A stretch of DNA of 53,691 nucleotides from Sphingobium lactosutens DS20 (lineage in GTDB: Bacteria > Pseudomonadota > Alphaproteobacteria > Sphingomonadales > Sphingomonadaceae): positions 1-53,691 of the forward strand of contig NZ_ATDP01000099.1 of the NCBI RefSeq assembly GCF_000445105.1. Reading direction: 5' to 3'. Made by a program: the position numbers and the translations under genes. Position 1 is the stretch's first letter. Every line of letters begins with the position of its first letter. This document shows positions 23,907 to 31,679 of the stretch, one piece after another. The notes beneath the pieces were generated by a model. That model worked only from the letters and a program-made list of their open reading frames with translations. It was not told where the DNA came from and did no database searches.

Positions 23907-24239
23907 GCGGTTCCAGTACCAGGTGCCGCCGAAATTGCCGCCGTGATCGATATTGTAGAAGTCGCTGATGCCCGCCTTCTTGAGCTGGGCCGCAACCATC
24001 ATGCCGCAGTAGCCGGCGCCGAGAATGACCACCTCGGTTTCACCAGTGATGGGCGCGCGCGGCTTGACCGGCGTGTACGGATCTACCTCATAGATGTCCG
24101 CCCATTTGCCGCTCGCGGACACATACTGGTCATTGTGGTTCTTCTTGATCCGACGATCGCGCTCCCGCAGGTATTTGGCGCGCATCGCCGGGATATCGAT
24201 CTCGCTGGCAGGCGGGCAATCGCTAGGCTTCAGGGGCAT
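23905..24239 (-). pseudogene. flavin-containing / Baeyer-Villiger-type monooxygenase, N-terminal fragment
   Basis: The first ~111 residues of a class B flavoprotein monooxygenase: MPLKPSDCPPASEIDIPAMR, then EVVILGAGYCGMMVAAQLKK (FAD GxGxxG) and NIDHGGNFGGTWYWNRY, where the conserved continuation (P-G-A-x-C-D) is replaced by the NnrU junction. Two-thirds of the enzyme is gone. A ribosome site (GAGG) and an FNR box 59 bp upstream remain. Direct fusion of two truncated genes with no IS between points to a deletion/inversion breakpoint. Confidence 0.8.
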
Positions 24240-24297
24240 GACGACCTCGTGTGTCTGGCTTCGGCCCTGTCGATGGTCCGTCCCGATCACTGGAACC

Positions 24298-24311
24298 TTG
24301 ATTGCAATCAA
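24298..24311. promoter_or_regulatory. perfect FNR/FixK box TTGATTGCAATCAA
   Basis: An exact match to TTGAT-N4-ATCAA, fully palindromic. Its centre is about 65 bp upstream of the truncated monooxygenase ATG (24239, minus strand) and 54 bp from a second perfect box at 24352. Confidence 0.85.
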
Positions 24312-24351
24312 ATCCGCTATCTTGCCGAAAACAGGGACGATTTGCCGTGAG

Positions 24352-24365
24352 TTGATCCGGATCAA
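24352..24365. promoter_or_regulatory. perfect FNR/FixK box TTGATCCGGATCAA
   Basis: An exact TTGAT-N4-ATCAA match, fully palindromic. A class II promoter centred at -41.5 would start at about 24400 on the plus strand. CATCAT (24387-24392) matches four of six -10 bases at the right distance. Confidence 0.85.
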
Positions 24366-24399
24366 GGAACAGAGCTCGCCCGCCGCCATCATGAAACGC

Positions 24400-24475
24400 A
24401 TCGGTTCGCCTCCGATCCCCGATCGGACCCGATACTCTCCCCACCTTCGGCTGGCCTCGTGCCAGCCTTTTTTTT
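24400..24475 (+). ncRNA. candidate FNR-activated small RNA with intrinsic terminator
   Basis: A gene-free ~75-nt segment. It begins at the start predicted from the FNR box with hairpin ATCGG-TTCGCCT-CCGAT (24400-24416), continues through CCGATCGG and a CU-rich unpaired run ACTCTCCCCACCTTC (24434-24448), and ends in a perfect terminator GGCTGGC-CTCGT-GCCAGCC plus eight Ts (24449-24475). No plus-strand protein gene lies upstream for this terminator to serve. The CUCCCC core is complementary to Shine-Dalgarno sequences, as in many regulatory RNAs. This is inference from promoter, structure and terminator; no homolog is known to me. Confidence 0.6.
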
Positions 24476-24865
24476 CTGGACTGACAGCTGCGTCGCGCAG
24501 CGTCGCTCGCGCGGTTCTTTCATGATCGTCCGCTGAGGCGAGCCGCCGTAATCTCACGCGGCCGCGATGGCGTTGGCAGCGGAACACTGGCGGCAAGAAT
24601 GTCACCGCGAGCAGCCGAAGCTTTGAGCAGGCGCTATCGCGGGGACCGTTCGTGAGACCGCAGGTTCCGACCGCGAACGGCAGCTTCAGCTCAGTCCACT
24701 CTGCGTTAAGAGCGGCATGCAGGCATATTGCCAATCAGGGCAGCTGGAACGCCACTGGACGCCGGTCGGTCACCGACCGTGGCAAGCATCGCCTTGACCG
24801 CTCCGCCTCTGTGCAGACCGACAGTGGACCGCTGACGTGCTATGGAGCGCAAGCAGTCTGCAAGT
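24476..24865. other. 390-bp stretch without a recognised gene
   Basis: I see no gene here. A 17-bp near-continuous palindrome, CGGTCGGT-C-ACCGACCG (24763-24779), lies about 90 bp beyond the 3' end of the Rieske gene and may be its terminator hairpin. Confidence 0.4.
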
Positions 24866-26239
24866 TCATGGCACCTTCCGCCGAGCAATCGGCTCGGGAC
24901 GACCCGTGCCCATGTAGCGGGCAAGATTGCGGTGCAGGCTGATGACGGCGCCCTCCGCCTTCGGATTGGGGATGTTTCCCCGATAGCCGAGATTCTTCAT
25001 GCCCTGCTGCACCGAAGCCATGTTGGAAAAATCCTGCTGGAGCACGTGCGGGAAGTTCTCCGGCTCGGCGAATGTCCATTCGGTCTCGGGTGCCTGCCCA
25101 TCCGGGTAGAGTTCGTAGACTGCGACCTCGAAGTAGCACTTGCCGGGATCGAAGCCGTAGGGCCGCGCCTGGTAGCAGAGCATGTTGTTCACGGCATGGC
25201 CGATCTGCTGGTTGGGAAAGATCTGCCAGCTCGTGCCGCTCGCGGCGACGTGGGCGGGGTCGACCTCCGGCCAGACGACGCCGCGCTCCGCATCGATGGC
25301 CCGCGCGGTATCCAGCCAATATTTGAGCACCTCGCCCGCCGGCGTGCCCTCGGGCAGCACGTCGGGCAATGTCTGCGCGACGTCGACCAACGTCTGCGTC
25401 GTGTTGGTGTTCACCCCTTCCCATGTGTATTTCTGCATCTCGGCGGTCGTTGTTCGCGGGTCGCCCGCCCCCAGCCGAAGCTTGGAGGCATTCTCCTTCG
25501 GCCCCTCGCCGGTGTCGTACCCGATGTGGCTGTGCTTGCCTTGCGGCCGGCCCCAACCGGTGAAGTCGCCGAACGCCATGAACTCCGGATGGGTGCCGGG
25601 CACATGGTAGGTCTCGTTGAAGGCCTCGAGCGCCACCTTCCAGTTGCAGTCGAATACCGTCCAGAAGCGCCAACGCGGCCGCATGTTCTGCAGCTCGAAG
25701 GGATCGAGCATCGTCGCGGCGGGTTCGAGATAATCGCGCAGCGGCTCGCAATCAGGATCGAGATTGACCCAGATGAAGCCGCCCCAGGTGTCGCATCTCA
25801 CCGGGCCCAGGCGGGTATCCTCCTCTCGGAGCGCGCCGCCCCATTCATGCTGCGCCTGAATAAAAGTGCACTGTCCTTCAAGATCGAATGTCCAGGCATG
25901 GAAGCCGCAGACGAAGTTCATCTTCCTTCCGCGCGCATTGCGCTGCCCGGCAGGCGTGTCGACGAGGCGGCGGCCGCGATGGGAGCAGACGTTCCAGTAA
26001 GCCTTGATCGTATCGGGCCCAGTGCGGACGATGAGAACTGAATCCTCGAGGATGTCGTAGGTAAGGAAGTTGCCGATCTCGGGAATGTCTTCGACGCGGC
26101 CCGCCTGCAGCCAGACCTTTCGCCAGAGCCGGTCGCGCTCGGCGCGCGCATAGTCTTCAGAGACATAGGCTTCGACGGGAATCCGCACCGCCTTCGATGC
26201 GCGCTCTTCGGCCGCGGCGATCCTGCCCACTTCACCCAT
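24866..26239 (-). CDS. Rieske non-haem iron ring-hydroxylating oxygenase, alpha subunit
   Basis: 457 residues from ATG at 26239 (ribosome site AGGGAGCTGG). Rieske [2Fe-2S] ligands: Cys85/His87 in NVCSHRGRRLV and Cys111/His114 in VCGFHAWTFDLEG. Mononuclear iron ligands: His212/His217 in FNETYHVPGTHPE, with the distal Asp in LQQDFSNMASVQQGM. This is a full-length catalytic subunit that adds O2 to, or demethylates, an aromatic or related substrate. It is transcribed divergently from the PF04909 amidohydrolase at 26506, with an FNR-like box between. No beta subunit is adjacent. Electron supply could come from the ferredoxin reductase at 21517-22755. Substrate not predictable. Confidence 0.92.
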   Translation of the reverse strand: MGEVGRIAAAEERASKAVRIPVEAYVSEDYARAERDRLWRKVWLQAGRVEDIPEIGNFLTYDILEDSVLIVRTGPDTIKAYWNVCSHRGRRLVDTPAGQRNARGRKMNFVCGFHAWTFDLEGQCTFIQAQHEWGGALREEDTRLGPVRCDTWGGFIWVNLDPDCEPLRDYLEPAATMLDPFELQNMRPRWRFWTVFDCNWKVALEAFNETYHVPGTHPEFMAFGDFTGWGRPQGKHSHIGYDTGEGPKENASKLRLGAGDPRTTTAEMQKYTWEGVNTNTTQTLVDVAQTLPDVLPEGTPAGEVLKYWLDTARAIDAERGVVWPEVDPAHVAASGTSWQIFPNQQIGHAVNNMLCYQARPYGFDPGKCYFEVAVYELYPDGQAPETEWTFAEPENFPHVLQQDFSNMASVQQGMKNLGYRGNIPNPKAEGAVISLHRNLARYMGTGRPEPIARRKVP

Positions 26240-26372
26240 ATCCAGCTCCCTCGAAGTCGTCGCGACATGCGGCGTTGCTGCAGTCACATGTCTTGCGATC
26301 GCCGGGCTTTGATCGAGCGCAATTTCTGCTGCGGTTCGCCAGAGCGATGGCGGGCATGGCGCCGGCGACAAG

Positions 26373-26386
26373 TTGACCTCGATCAA
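26373..26386. promoter_or_regulatory. FNR-type box TTGACCTCGATCAA
   Basis: Matches TTGA(T/C)-N4-ATCAA; only the fifth base deviates from the strict consensus. It lies midway in the divergent promoter region, 134 bp from the Rieske ATG and 120 bp from the amidohydrolase ATG. Confidence 0.65.
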
Positions 26387-26505
26387 TGTCGCTGGCCTGC
26401 AAAGACGGACTAACCGGGGCAGCGCACTTGTCGCTGGCAGAGCGGATTGACGGCGGAGAACTCTCCCCGCCCGGGTGCCCTGCATCGATGCAACGGAGAA
26501 TTGCC

Positions 26506-27813
26506 ATGCACATGAATGATATGGTGGTCATCAGCACTGACGATCACATCTGCGAGCCCCCGACGCTGTTCGACAATCAGCTTTCGGGCGAGCTTCTCGC
26601 CTCGGCGCCAAAGCTCAAGACAGACGCCCAGGGAAAGAACTTCTGGCAGTATCAGGGCTATATCCGCCCCTCGGTCGGGCTTAACGCCGTCGTCGGCCGC
26701 CCGTTCGAGGAATACGGGATGGAGCCGACCTCTCTCGATCAGCTCCGCGATGGCTGCTGGGACGTGCACAAGCGCATCGACGACATGGACGTGAACGGCG
26801 TCGCCGCCTCGATGTGCTTCGGCAACTCGATCGGCTTTGACGGCCAGACTTTTCATAAGGCGCCGGACAAAGCGCTCTCGCTGCGCCACATGCAGGCCTA
26901 CAACGACTGGCATTACGACGAATGGTGCATGGCCTATCCCGGCCGCTTCATCCCGCTTGCCATCATGCCCACCTGGGACATGGATGCGACGGTCGCCGAA
27001 ATCCATCGGTGCGCCAAGAAGGGTTTCCGCGTCGTCTCGATGAACGAGAACCCCACGGTTCAAGGTCTGCCCAGCATCCACAACGACTATTGGAATCCGA
27101 TGTTCAAGGCGCTGATGGACAACGACATGACCATCGCGCTCCATATCGGTAGCGGCAACCCGGCGCCTCACGCTTCGATGGAAACGCCGATCGAGGCCTG
27201 GATCAGCACGATGCCGCTTTCCGTCGCGCAGGGCGTCGCGGACTGGCTCCAGCTCGAGGAACTGCATCAATATCCGGACATGCGCATCATCGTCTCCGAA
27301 GGATCGATAGGCTGGGTGCCTTACCTGATGGAGCGCGCCGATTTCTCCAACTGGCGCCACAAGGCCTGGACGCGCTCGCGCTTCCAGGACATCAAGCCCA
27401 GCGAGCTGATGAAGCGTCACTTCGCGCACTGCTTCCTATGGGATCCCTATGGCCTGAAGAATTTGGCGGAAGTCGGCGAGGACAATGTCACCTACGAGGT
27501 CGACTATCCCCATTCGGATGCGCTCTGGCCAGATGCGGCCGAACTCCTTTGGGAGCAGGTGAAGAACCTCAGCGCCGAGCAGATCGACAAGGTCACGCAC
27601 CTGAACGCCATCCGCTGGCTACGCCACGACGCCCTGTTCGAACATAACCGCCGTGAGGACATGACGGTCGGCGCCTGCCATGCACGCGCGGCGGCCAAGC
27701 AGGTCGACACCGCGCCAAAGAGCTCGGGAGGCTCGGTTCCTACCACCGAAACCCGGCCGGTGACGTCGGGTTTCGGTGGTAGGAACCGAAACCCGGCCGG
27801 TGACGTCGGGTGA
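26506..27813 (+). CDS. PF04909-type metal-dependent amidohydrolase (C-terminus frameshifted)
   Basis: A 435-residue TIM-barrel hydrolase/decarboxylase of the amidohydrolase-2 family (relatives include ACMS decarboxylase and other aromatic decarboxylases). Metal-site motifs: ISTDDHICEPP (D-x-H) near the N-terminus, MTIALHIGSG, and the Asp in EVDYPHSDALWP. Ribosome site GGAGA before the ATG. At 27772-27811 a 40-bp insertion shifts the frame, so the protein ends ...VTSGFGGRNRNPAGDVG at 27813. Without it the frame reads VTSGDVMEMFKAHAEKRAKE and stops at 27874. The lost tail is outside the catalytic barrel, so activity may remain. It is probably paired with the divergent Rieske oxygenase. Confidence 0.88.
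   Translation: MHMNDMVVISTDDHICEPPTLFDNQLSGELLASAPKLKTDAQGKNFWQYQGYIRPSVGLNAVVGRPFEEYGMEPTSLDQLRDGCWDVHKRIDDMDVNGVAASMCFGNSIGFDGQTFHKAPDKALSLRHMQAYNDWHYDEWCMAYPGRFIPLAIMPTWDMDATVAEIHRCAKKGFRVVSMNENPTVQGLPSIHNDYWNPMFKALMDNDMTIALHIGSGNPAPHASMETPIEAWISTMPLSVAQGVADWLQLEELHQYPDMRIIVSEGSIGWVPYLMERADFSNWRHKAWTRSRFQDIKPSELMKRHFAHCFLWDPYGLKNLAEVGEDNVTYEVDYPHSDALWPDAAELLWEQVKNLSAEQIDKVTHLNAIRWLRHDALFEHNRREDMTVGACHARAAAKQVDTAPKSSGGSVPTTETRPVTSGFGGRNRNPAGDVG
27733..27811 (+). repeat. quasi-palindromic 40-bp templated insertion
   Basis: Arms 27733-27755 and 27767-27789 are perfect 23-bp inverted repeats with an 11-nt spacer, and 27746-27771 is directly repeated at 27786-27811 (26 bp). The simplest reading is an insertion of 40 bp (27772-27811): an inverted copy of the preceding 16-bp segment, then a direct copy of the following 24 bp. 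This is the product expected from strand-switching during replication. Confidence 0.85.
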
Positions 27814-28126
27814 CGTCATGGAAATGTTCAAGGCTCACGCGGAAAAGCGCGCGAAGGAAGTGGAGGTCGCCTGACCGCCGCGAACTGGTGCTGAGAGGCG
27901 CGGCGGAAGAGAGTTCCGCCGCGCTTTGTCTGTTCACGCCAATTCAGTAGTTCTCGCGCCGTCCGCTGCTTGCATCAGCCAGGTCCTTGGAAAATGCCTC
28001 GGACCTTGCTTGGGGCTCGATGTCGATCCCGCCCTCGCCTTGGAGGAGCGGGGTAAAGCGCTTCGCCCCATTGGCGGTAAGGCCGAGTCCACCCCCCGTT
28101 CGGGATGTTGCTCCAGCCGCATACGA
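27814..28126. other. former 3' end of the amidohydrolase gene and gene-free spacer
   Basis: 27812-27874 is the displaced last part of the amidohydrolase frame (GDVMEMFKAHAEKRAKEVEVA). From 27875 to 28126 I see no gene; the stretch leads to the shared terminator at 28127. Confidence 0.6.
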
Positions 28127-28156
28127 AAGGAAGCCCCGCCGGGGCGGGGCTTCCTT
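28127..28156. terminator. bidirectional intrinsic terminator
   Basis: AAGGAAGCCCCGCC and GGCGGGGCTTCCTT form a perfect 14-bp stem with a 2-base centre. A-rich on one side and T-rich on the other, it can stop both the plus-strand amidohydrolase transcript and the minus-strand ompW transcript, whose stop is 11 bp away. Confidence 0.85.
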
Positions 28157-28166
28157 CGTCAGCCTC

Positions 28167-28847
28167 TTAGAACCGGTAGGCCACCCCGGCGCTCAGCACC
28201 CAGGGGTCGAGCTTGTGGCGCGTCGCCAACACCTCGGCGCCCGAGGCGTTGGACCAGTGGGCGGTCGGCCGAACCCAGTACCGCTTGGCGTCGAGGCTCA
28301 AGCCGAACCCGGAATTGCCGAGCGCTACGTCGACGCCCGCCTGGACGGCCACGCCGAGCTTGTCGTTGAAGGCGAGCTTCGTGGCGCCAAGCAGCGAGCG
28401 GGCTGCCGCACCTGGCTTTTCGTCGAAGAAGATGAAATAGGCCGGGCCCGCCCCGACGTAGGGCTTGATCCCGCTCGCCAGGGGCATGTGCAGTTTCACC
28501 GTGAGCGTGGCCGGTATGATCTTGCGATCCGCGACGAGCTGGCCGCCGGTGAGTGGCCCGGTAGCGACGTCGACGTCGTGCTGGGTGAGGCAGCAGATCG
28601 TTTCGACCGAGACATTTGGTGAAAAGAAATACTCGATCGCAGCGGTAGGCACGTAATTGTCGTCGGCCCTGGTGTCGGTTCCCGCCGGCAGGCCCGGATC
28701 GACCAGGACCTTGTCGATCTTGCCGTCCGGCAAGACGGCGGTGCCCATGACCTTGACCTGCCAGCGTCCCGCGGCGTCCCCCGCGAGAGCCGGCGTGGAC
28801 ATGGCGATCGCGGCAATGGTGGCGGCCGTTAGCGTTAGGTTCTTCAT
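28167..28847 (-). CDS. ompW: OmpW-family outer-membrane protein
   Basis: 226 residues: signal peptide MKNLTLTAATIAAIAMSTPA ending ALA, then an eight-stranded barrel with the OmpW pattern (VKVMGTAVLPDGKI, DDNYVPTAAIEYFFSPNVSV, GIKPYVGAGPAYFIFF, KLGVAVQAGVDVAL) and terminal VAYRF. OmpW forms a narrow hydrophobic channel. In enterobacteria ompW is activated by FNR under low oxygen; here a TTGACCCGGCTCAA box lies 93 bp upstream. It is terminated by the hairpin at 28127-28156. Confidence 0.93.
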   Translation of the reverse strand: MKNLTLTAATIAAIAMSTPALAGDAAGRWQVKVMGTAVLPDGKIDKVLVDPGLPAGTDTRADDNYVPTAAIEYFFSPNVSVETICCLTQHDVDVATGPLTGGQLVADRKIIPATLTVKLHMPLASGIKPYVGAGPAYFIFFDEKPGAAARSLLGATKLAFNDKLGVAVQAGVDVALGNSGFGLSLDAKRYWVRPTAHWSNASGAEVLATRHKLDPWVLSAGVAYRF

Positions 28848-28939
28848 CTTCCCTCATCCGCCGCCGCAGCGTTCGCCCCGCGCGAACAAGGATTATTGCG
28901 GCGACGACAATACCCTATCGAGGCAGAAAACCGCGCGCC

Positions 28940-28953
28940 TTGACCCGGCTCAA
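28940..28953. promoter_or_regulatory. FNR-like box TTGACCCGGCTCAA upstream of ompW
   Basis: TTGA-N6-TCAA with C at both inner positions (TTGAC-CCGG-CTCAA), two changes from strict consensus. Its centre is 100 bp from the ompW ATG. A class II start would fall near 28905 (minus strand), leaving a ~58-nt leader. Confidence 0.55.
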
Positions 28954-29102
28954 TATTCCGCGCAGGCGGCGTGAACCGGCGGAAGATTGCTCGTCATCAA
29001 ATTCCCTGCTCGGCCGCCGCCGTATATACGCCGCACAACCTTTCGTTTTACGTGGAAAGTAACAATGACAGTGCTGTATGCCCGGCGACGGAAGAGATTT
29101 AA

Positions 29103-29330
29103 ATGAAGCTGACGGCGCTCGTCGGGATAGCGGCGATCCTTCCCGGATCACTCAGCGGCATGCCGTCGTCGCAAACTCTGCTCTGGGTCCAGCTCTGTGC
29201 AAGCGACGGCTCTGCGCGAACCGTTCCGATCCCGGTGGACCGGAAGCCGGATCCCAGCGACAGGCAATCCTGCTGCCTGACAGCGTGTCACGCCGATCGG
29301 TGCCGCAAGCGTCTTATGCGCGAAAGCTGA
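29103..29330 (+). CDS. small secreted Cys-rich protein
   Basis: 75 residues: short signal peptide (MKLTALVGIAAILPGSLSG), then a compact Cys-containing domain (LLWVQLCASDGSARTVPIPV, then DRQSCCLTACHADRCRKR; five Cys). The CxxxCHxxxC-like end could bind metal or form disulphides. The ATG follows GGAAGAG. It lies between ompW and the cbb3 assembly genes and converges on ccoS. No firm family. Similar short proteins seem to occur next to respiratory genes in sphingomonads, but I cannot verify that here. Confidence 0.6.
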   Translation: MKLTALVGIAAILPGSLSGMPSSQTLLWVQLCASDGSARTVPIPVDRKPDPSDRQSCCLTACHADRCRKRLMRES

Positions 29331-29376
29331 GCTGACCGAAGGCGGCTGACTTGTGCCGCTTGCGCCGCTGGGCGGC

Positions 29377-29568
29377 TCAGCGGTCGTGTTCGCGGCGGTG
29401 GGCTGGCGCCTGATCTTGCGATAGTTCGTCGCCTTCATCGAGCAGGATGCGCTCGGCGGCGCCGTCGAGATCGTCATATTGGCCGTTCCGCATCGACCAG
29501 TAGAAGGCGGCAAGGCCGAGCAGACCGAGAAACAGCGCTGCCGGTATGAGGATCGTAAGCCCGGTCAC
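29377..29568 (-). CDS. ccoS: cbb3 oxidase assembly protein CcoS
   Basis: 63 residues. An N-terminal membrane helix (TILIPAALFLGLLGLAAFYW), then the family hallmark SMRNGQYDDLDGAAERIL (W-x-x-x-x-GQ(Y/F)-D-L-x-G-x-x-x-R-I-L). CcoS is required for inserting cofactors into cbb3 oxidase. The ATG overlaps the ccoI stop (ATGA), and it is the last gene of the eight-gene operon. Confidence 0.93.
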   Translation of the reverse strand: MTGLTILIPAALFLGLLGLAAFYWSMRNGQYDDLDGAAERILLDEGDELSQDQAPAHRREHDR

Positions 29569-31679
29569 CGCGCGGCGTCCCGAAGACGCAGCGAATTGCC
29601 GACGACGATGATGGACGAGAGTGACATGGCAAGAGCGGCGACCAGCGGCGTCACCATGCCGGCAACGGCCAGCGGCACGGCCAGCACATTATAGCCGATC
29701 GCCATGGCGAAGTTCTGCTTCACGACGCGCATCGTGCGCCTTGCGGCAGCGACGGATGCCGGCACCGCCGAGAGAGAGTCGCCCAGAAACACGAGGTCGG
29801 CGGCGCTTTGCCCGACATCGCTTGCCGAAGACGGCGCCATGGAAACGTGCGCGGCATTGAGCGCCGGGCCGTCGTTGAGGCCGTCGCCGACCATCAGGAC
29901 CCGGTGACCTTGCGCGCTGAGGCGTGCGATCACCTCAAGCTTTCCTTGCGGATCGAGATCGCCCTGCCCGCGCATGCCAAGCTTGACAGCGAGCCGCGCG
30001 ACACGGCGCTCGCGGTCGCCGGAAACGATGGTAGGCTGCATATGCAGCGCATCGAGGCGGGCGATCGCGGCGTCGGCATCGGGGCGCAGGGCATCTTCGA
30101 AGCGCAGCAGGCGGGCCGGCCCACCTCCCAGCCTGAACCCGGTGGTGAGCGCGTGGTTTCCGGGAGCCTCGCCGCCTTCAGGTCCGGCATCGTCGATGCG
30201 GCCGAGGAAGGCACGCTGCCCCTTCCAAATCGCGGCGACGCCAAGACCCGGGGCTTCCTCGACATCGCTGATGTCGGCAGCCTCGATACCCTCCAGTGCT
30301 GTCGCCAATGCCCTGGCGAGCGGATGGCGGCTTCTCTGCGCAAGCGCCAAGGCCACTGGCCTTTCGTCCGGTGACAAATTCCCGTCATCGATCAGTCTCG
30401 GCCGGCCGAGCGTCAATGTTCCGGTCTTATCGAAAAGCGCGACATTCGCTTCAGCAAGACGCTCCAGGCCAGCGCCGTCGCGGATCAGCACGCCGCGGCG
30501 CATGAGCGAACCGGCCGCGACGACCTGGGCGACCGGGACGGCGAGGCCAAGCGCGCACGGACAGGTTATGATGAGCACGGCCACCGCAATCAGCACCGCC
30601 TGGTGCAATCCGGCGCCGGCGATCAGCCATCCGACCAGCGAGAGCGCGGCAAGGACGTGCACGGCGGGAGCATAATAGCGCGCAGCCCGGTCGGCGAGCC
30701 GCACGTACCGCGACTTCGCTCCACTCGCGGCTTCCATGAGGCGGGCGATGCCGGCGATCGCCGTCCCCTCGCCCGCGGCGCTGACTTTTACCGTCAGCGG
30801 CGCGGCGAGATTGATCGTGCCGGCAAGGACGGCGTCGCCGATGCCGACATTCTCCGGCGCGCTTTCGCCCGTGACCAGTTGCCGGTCGATGCTCGACGCC
30901 CCGCTGACGATCACGCCGTCGGCTGCGAAGGTTTCACCCGCCGCCACGAGCAGAGTCATGCCCGGGGCGATCTCTTCGGCGTTGCGCCATTCGGCAACGC
31001 CGTCCTTGCCGACGACCAGGCCCCGCGGCGCGCGCTGGCGCTGCAGCGCGGCGACGCCGTCTTCGGCGCGTACCCGCATCACGCTGTCGAGGAAGCGACC
31101 GGCAAGCAGGAAGAACAGCAGCATCACCGCGCCGTCGAAATAGGCGTGCGGACCGCTATTGATCGTCTCGTACAAGCTGGCGGCGCAGGCCATGGTCACG
31201 CCGATGCTGATCGGCACGTCCATGTTGGTGCGGCCGTGACGAAGAGCGCCCCAGGCGCTGCGGAAGAAGGGTCGGCCCGCATAGGCCACGGTAGGAAGCG
31301 CGATCAGCGCCGAGAGCCAGTGAAACAGGTCGCGCGTCGCGCCCTGCGCCCCGGACCAGACGCTGACGGACAGCAACATGATATTCATTGCCGCAAAGCC
31401 GGCGACGCCGAGCGCGATGCCGAGTTCACGGCTTTCCGGCGCGCTGCGCGTCTCCTCCTCGCCGAGGAGGCGCTCCGCCGGAAAACCGATCCTGCCGATG
31501 ATTTCCCTCAGGTGATCATCGCCAAGCTTGTCCGTATGGGCGATAGCGACCCGGCGCTTGGTGAAGTTGACCCTGGCGCTGATCACGCCGTCCGTCCGCG
31601 CCAGTCCGCCTTCGAGCTTGGCGATGCAGCCGGCGCAGTGCAGCCCCGGGACGCTGAACGTGCTGGTGACGGCGCTCAC
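29565..31679 (-). CDS. ccoI: CcoI/FixI copper-transporting P-type ATPase
   Basis: 704 residues from a GTG overlapping the fixH stop (GTGA). N-terminal heavy-metal domain with GLHCAGC (Cys15, Cys18). Eight predicted membrane helices include the TCPCALG metal-transport motif. Phosphorylation loop DKTGTLTLGRP, TGES-type actuator (VTGESAP), hinge GDGLNDGPAL. CcoI delivers Cu needed for CuB of cbb3 oxidase. A longer in-frame extension upstream lies within fixH and is not used. Confidence 0.95.
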   Translation of the reverse strand: MSAVTSTFSVPGLHCAGCIAKLEGGLARTDGVISARVNFTKRRVAIAHTDKLGDDHLREIIGRIGFPAERLLGEEETRSAPESRELGIALGVAGFAAMNIMLLSVSVWSGAQGATRDLFHWLSALIALPTVAYAGRPFFRSAWGALRHGRTNMDVPISIGVTMACAASLYETINSGPHAYFDGAVMLLFFLLAGRFLDSVMRVRAEDGVAALQRQRAPRGLVVGKDGVAEWRNAEEIAPGMTLLVAAGETFAADGVIVSGASSIDRQLVTGESAPENVGIGDAVLAGTINLAAPLTVKVSAAGEGTAIAGIARLMEAASGAKSRYVRLADRAARYYAPAVHVLAALSLVGWLIAGAGLHQAVLIAVAVLIITCPCALGLAVPVAQVVAAGSLMRRGVLIRDGAGLERLAEANVALFDKTGTLTLGRPRLIDDGNLSPDERPVALALAQRSRHPLARALATALEGIEAADISDVEEAPGLGVAAIWKGQRAFLGRIDDAGPEGGEAPGNHALTTGFRLGGGPARLLRFEDALRPDADAAIARLDALHMQPTIVSGDRERRVARLAVKLGMRGQGDLDPQGKLEVIARLSAQGHRVLMVGDGLNDGPALNAAHVSMAPSSASDVGQSAADLVFLGDSLSAVPASVAAARRTMRVVKQNFAMAIGYNVLAVPLAVAGMVTPLVAALAMSLSSIIVVGNSLRLRDAAR

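Noticed and set aside
24842..26041. ~400-codon plus-strand frame over the Rieske gene
   Set aside because: Antisense shadow; the minus strand carries intact Rieske and iron-ligand motifs.
27729..27810. miniature insertion element (77 bp with TCGGG target duplication) in the amidohydrolase
   Set aside because: Fits superficially, but a 40-bp templated duplication explains both the inverted and direct repeats and restores a family-like C-terminus (VTSGDVM) more economically.
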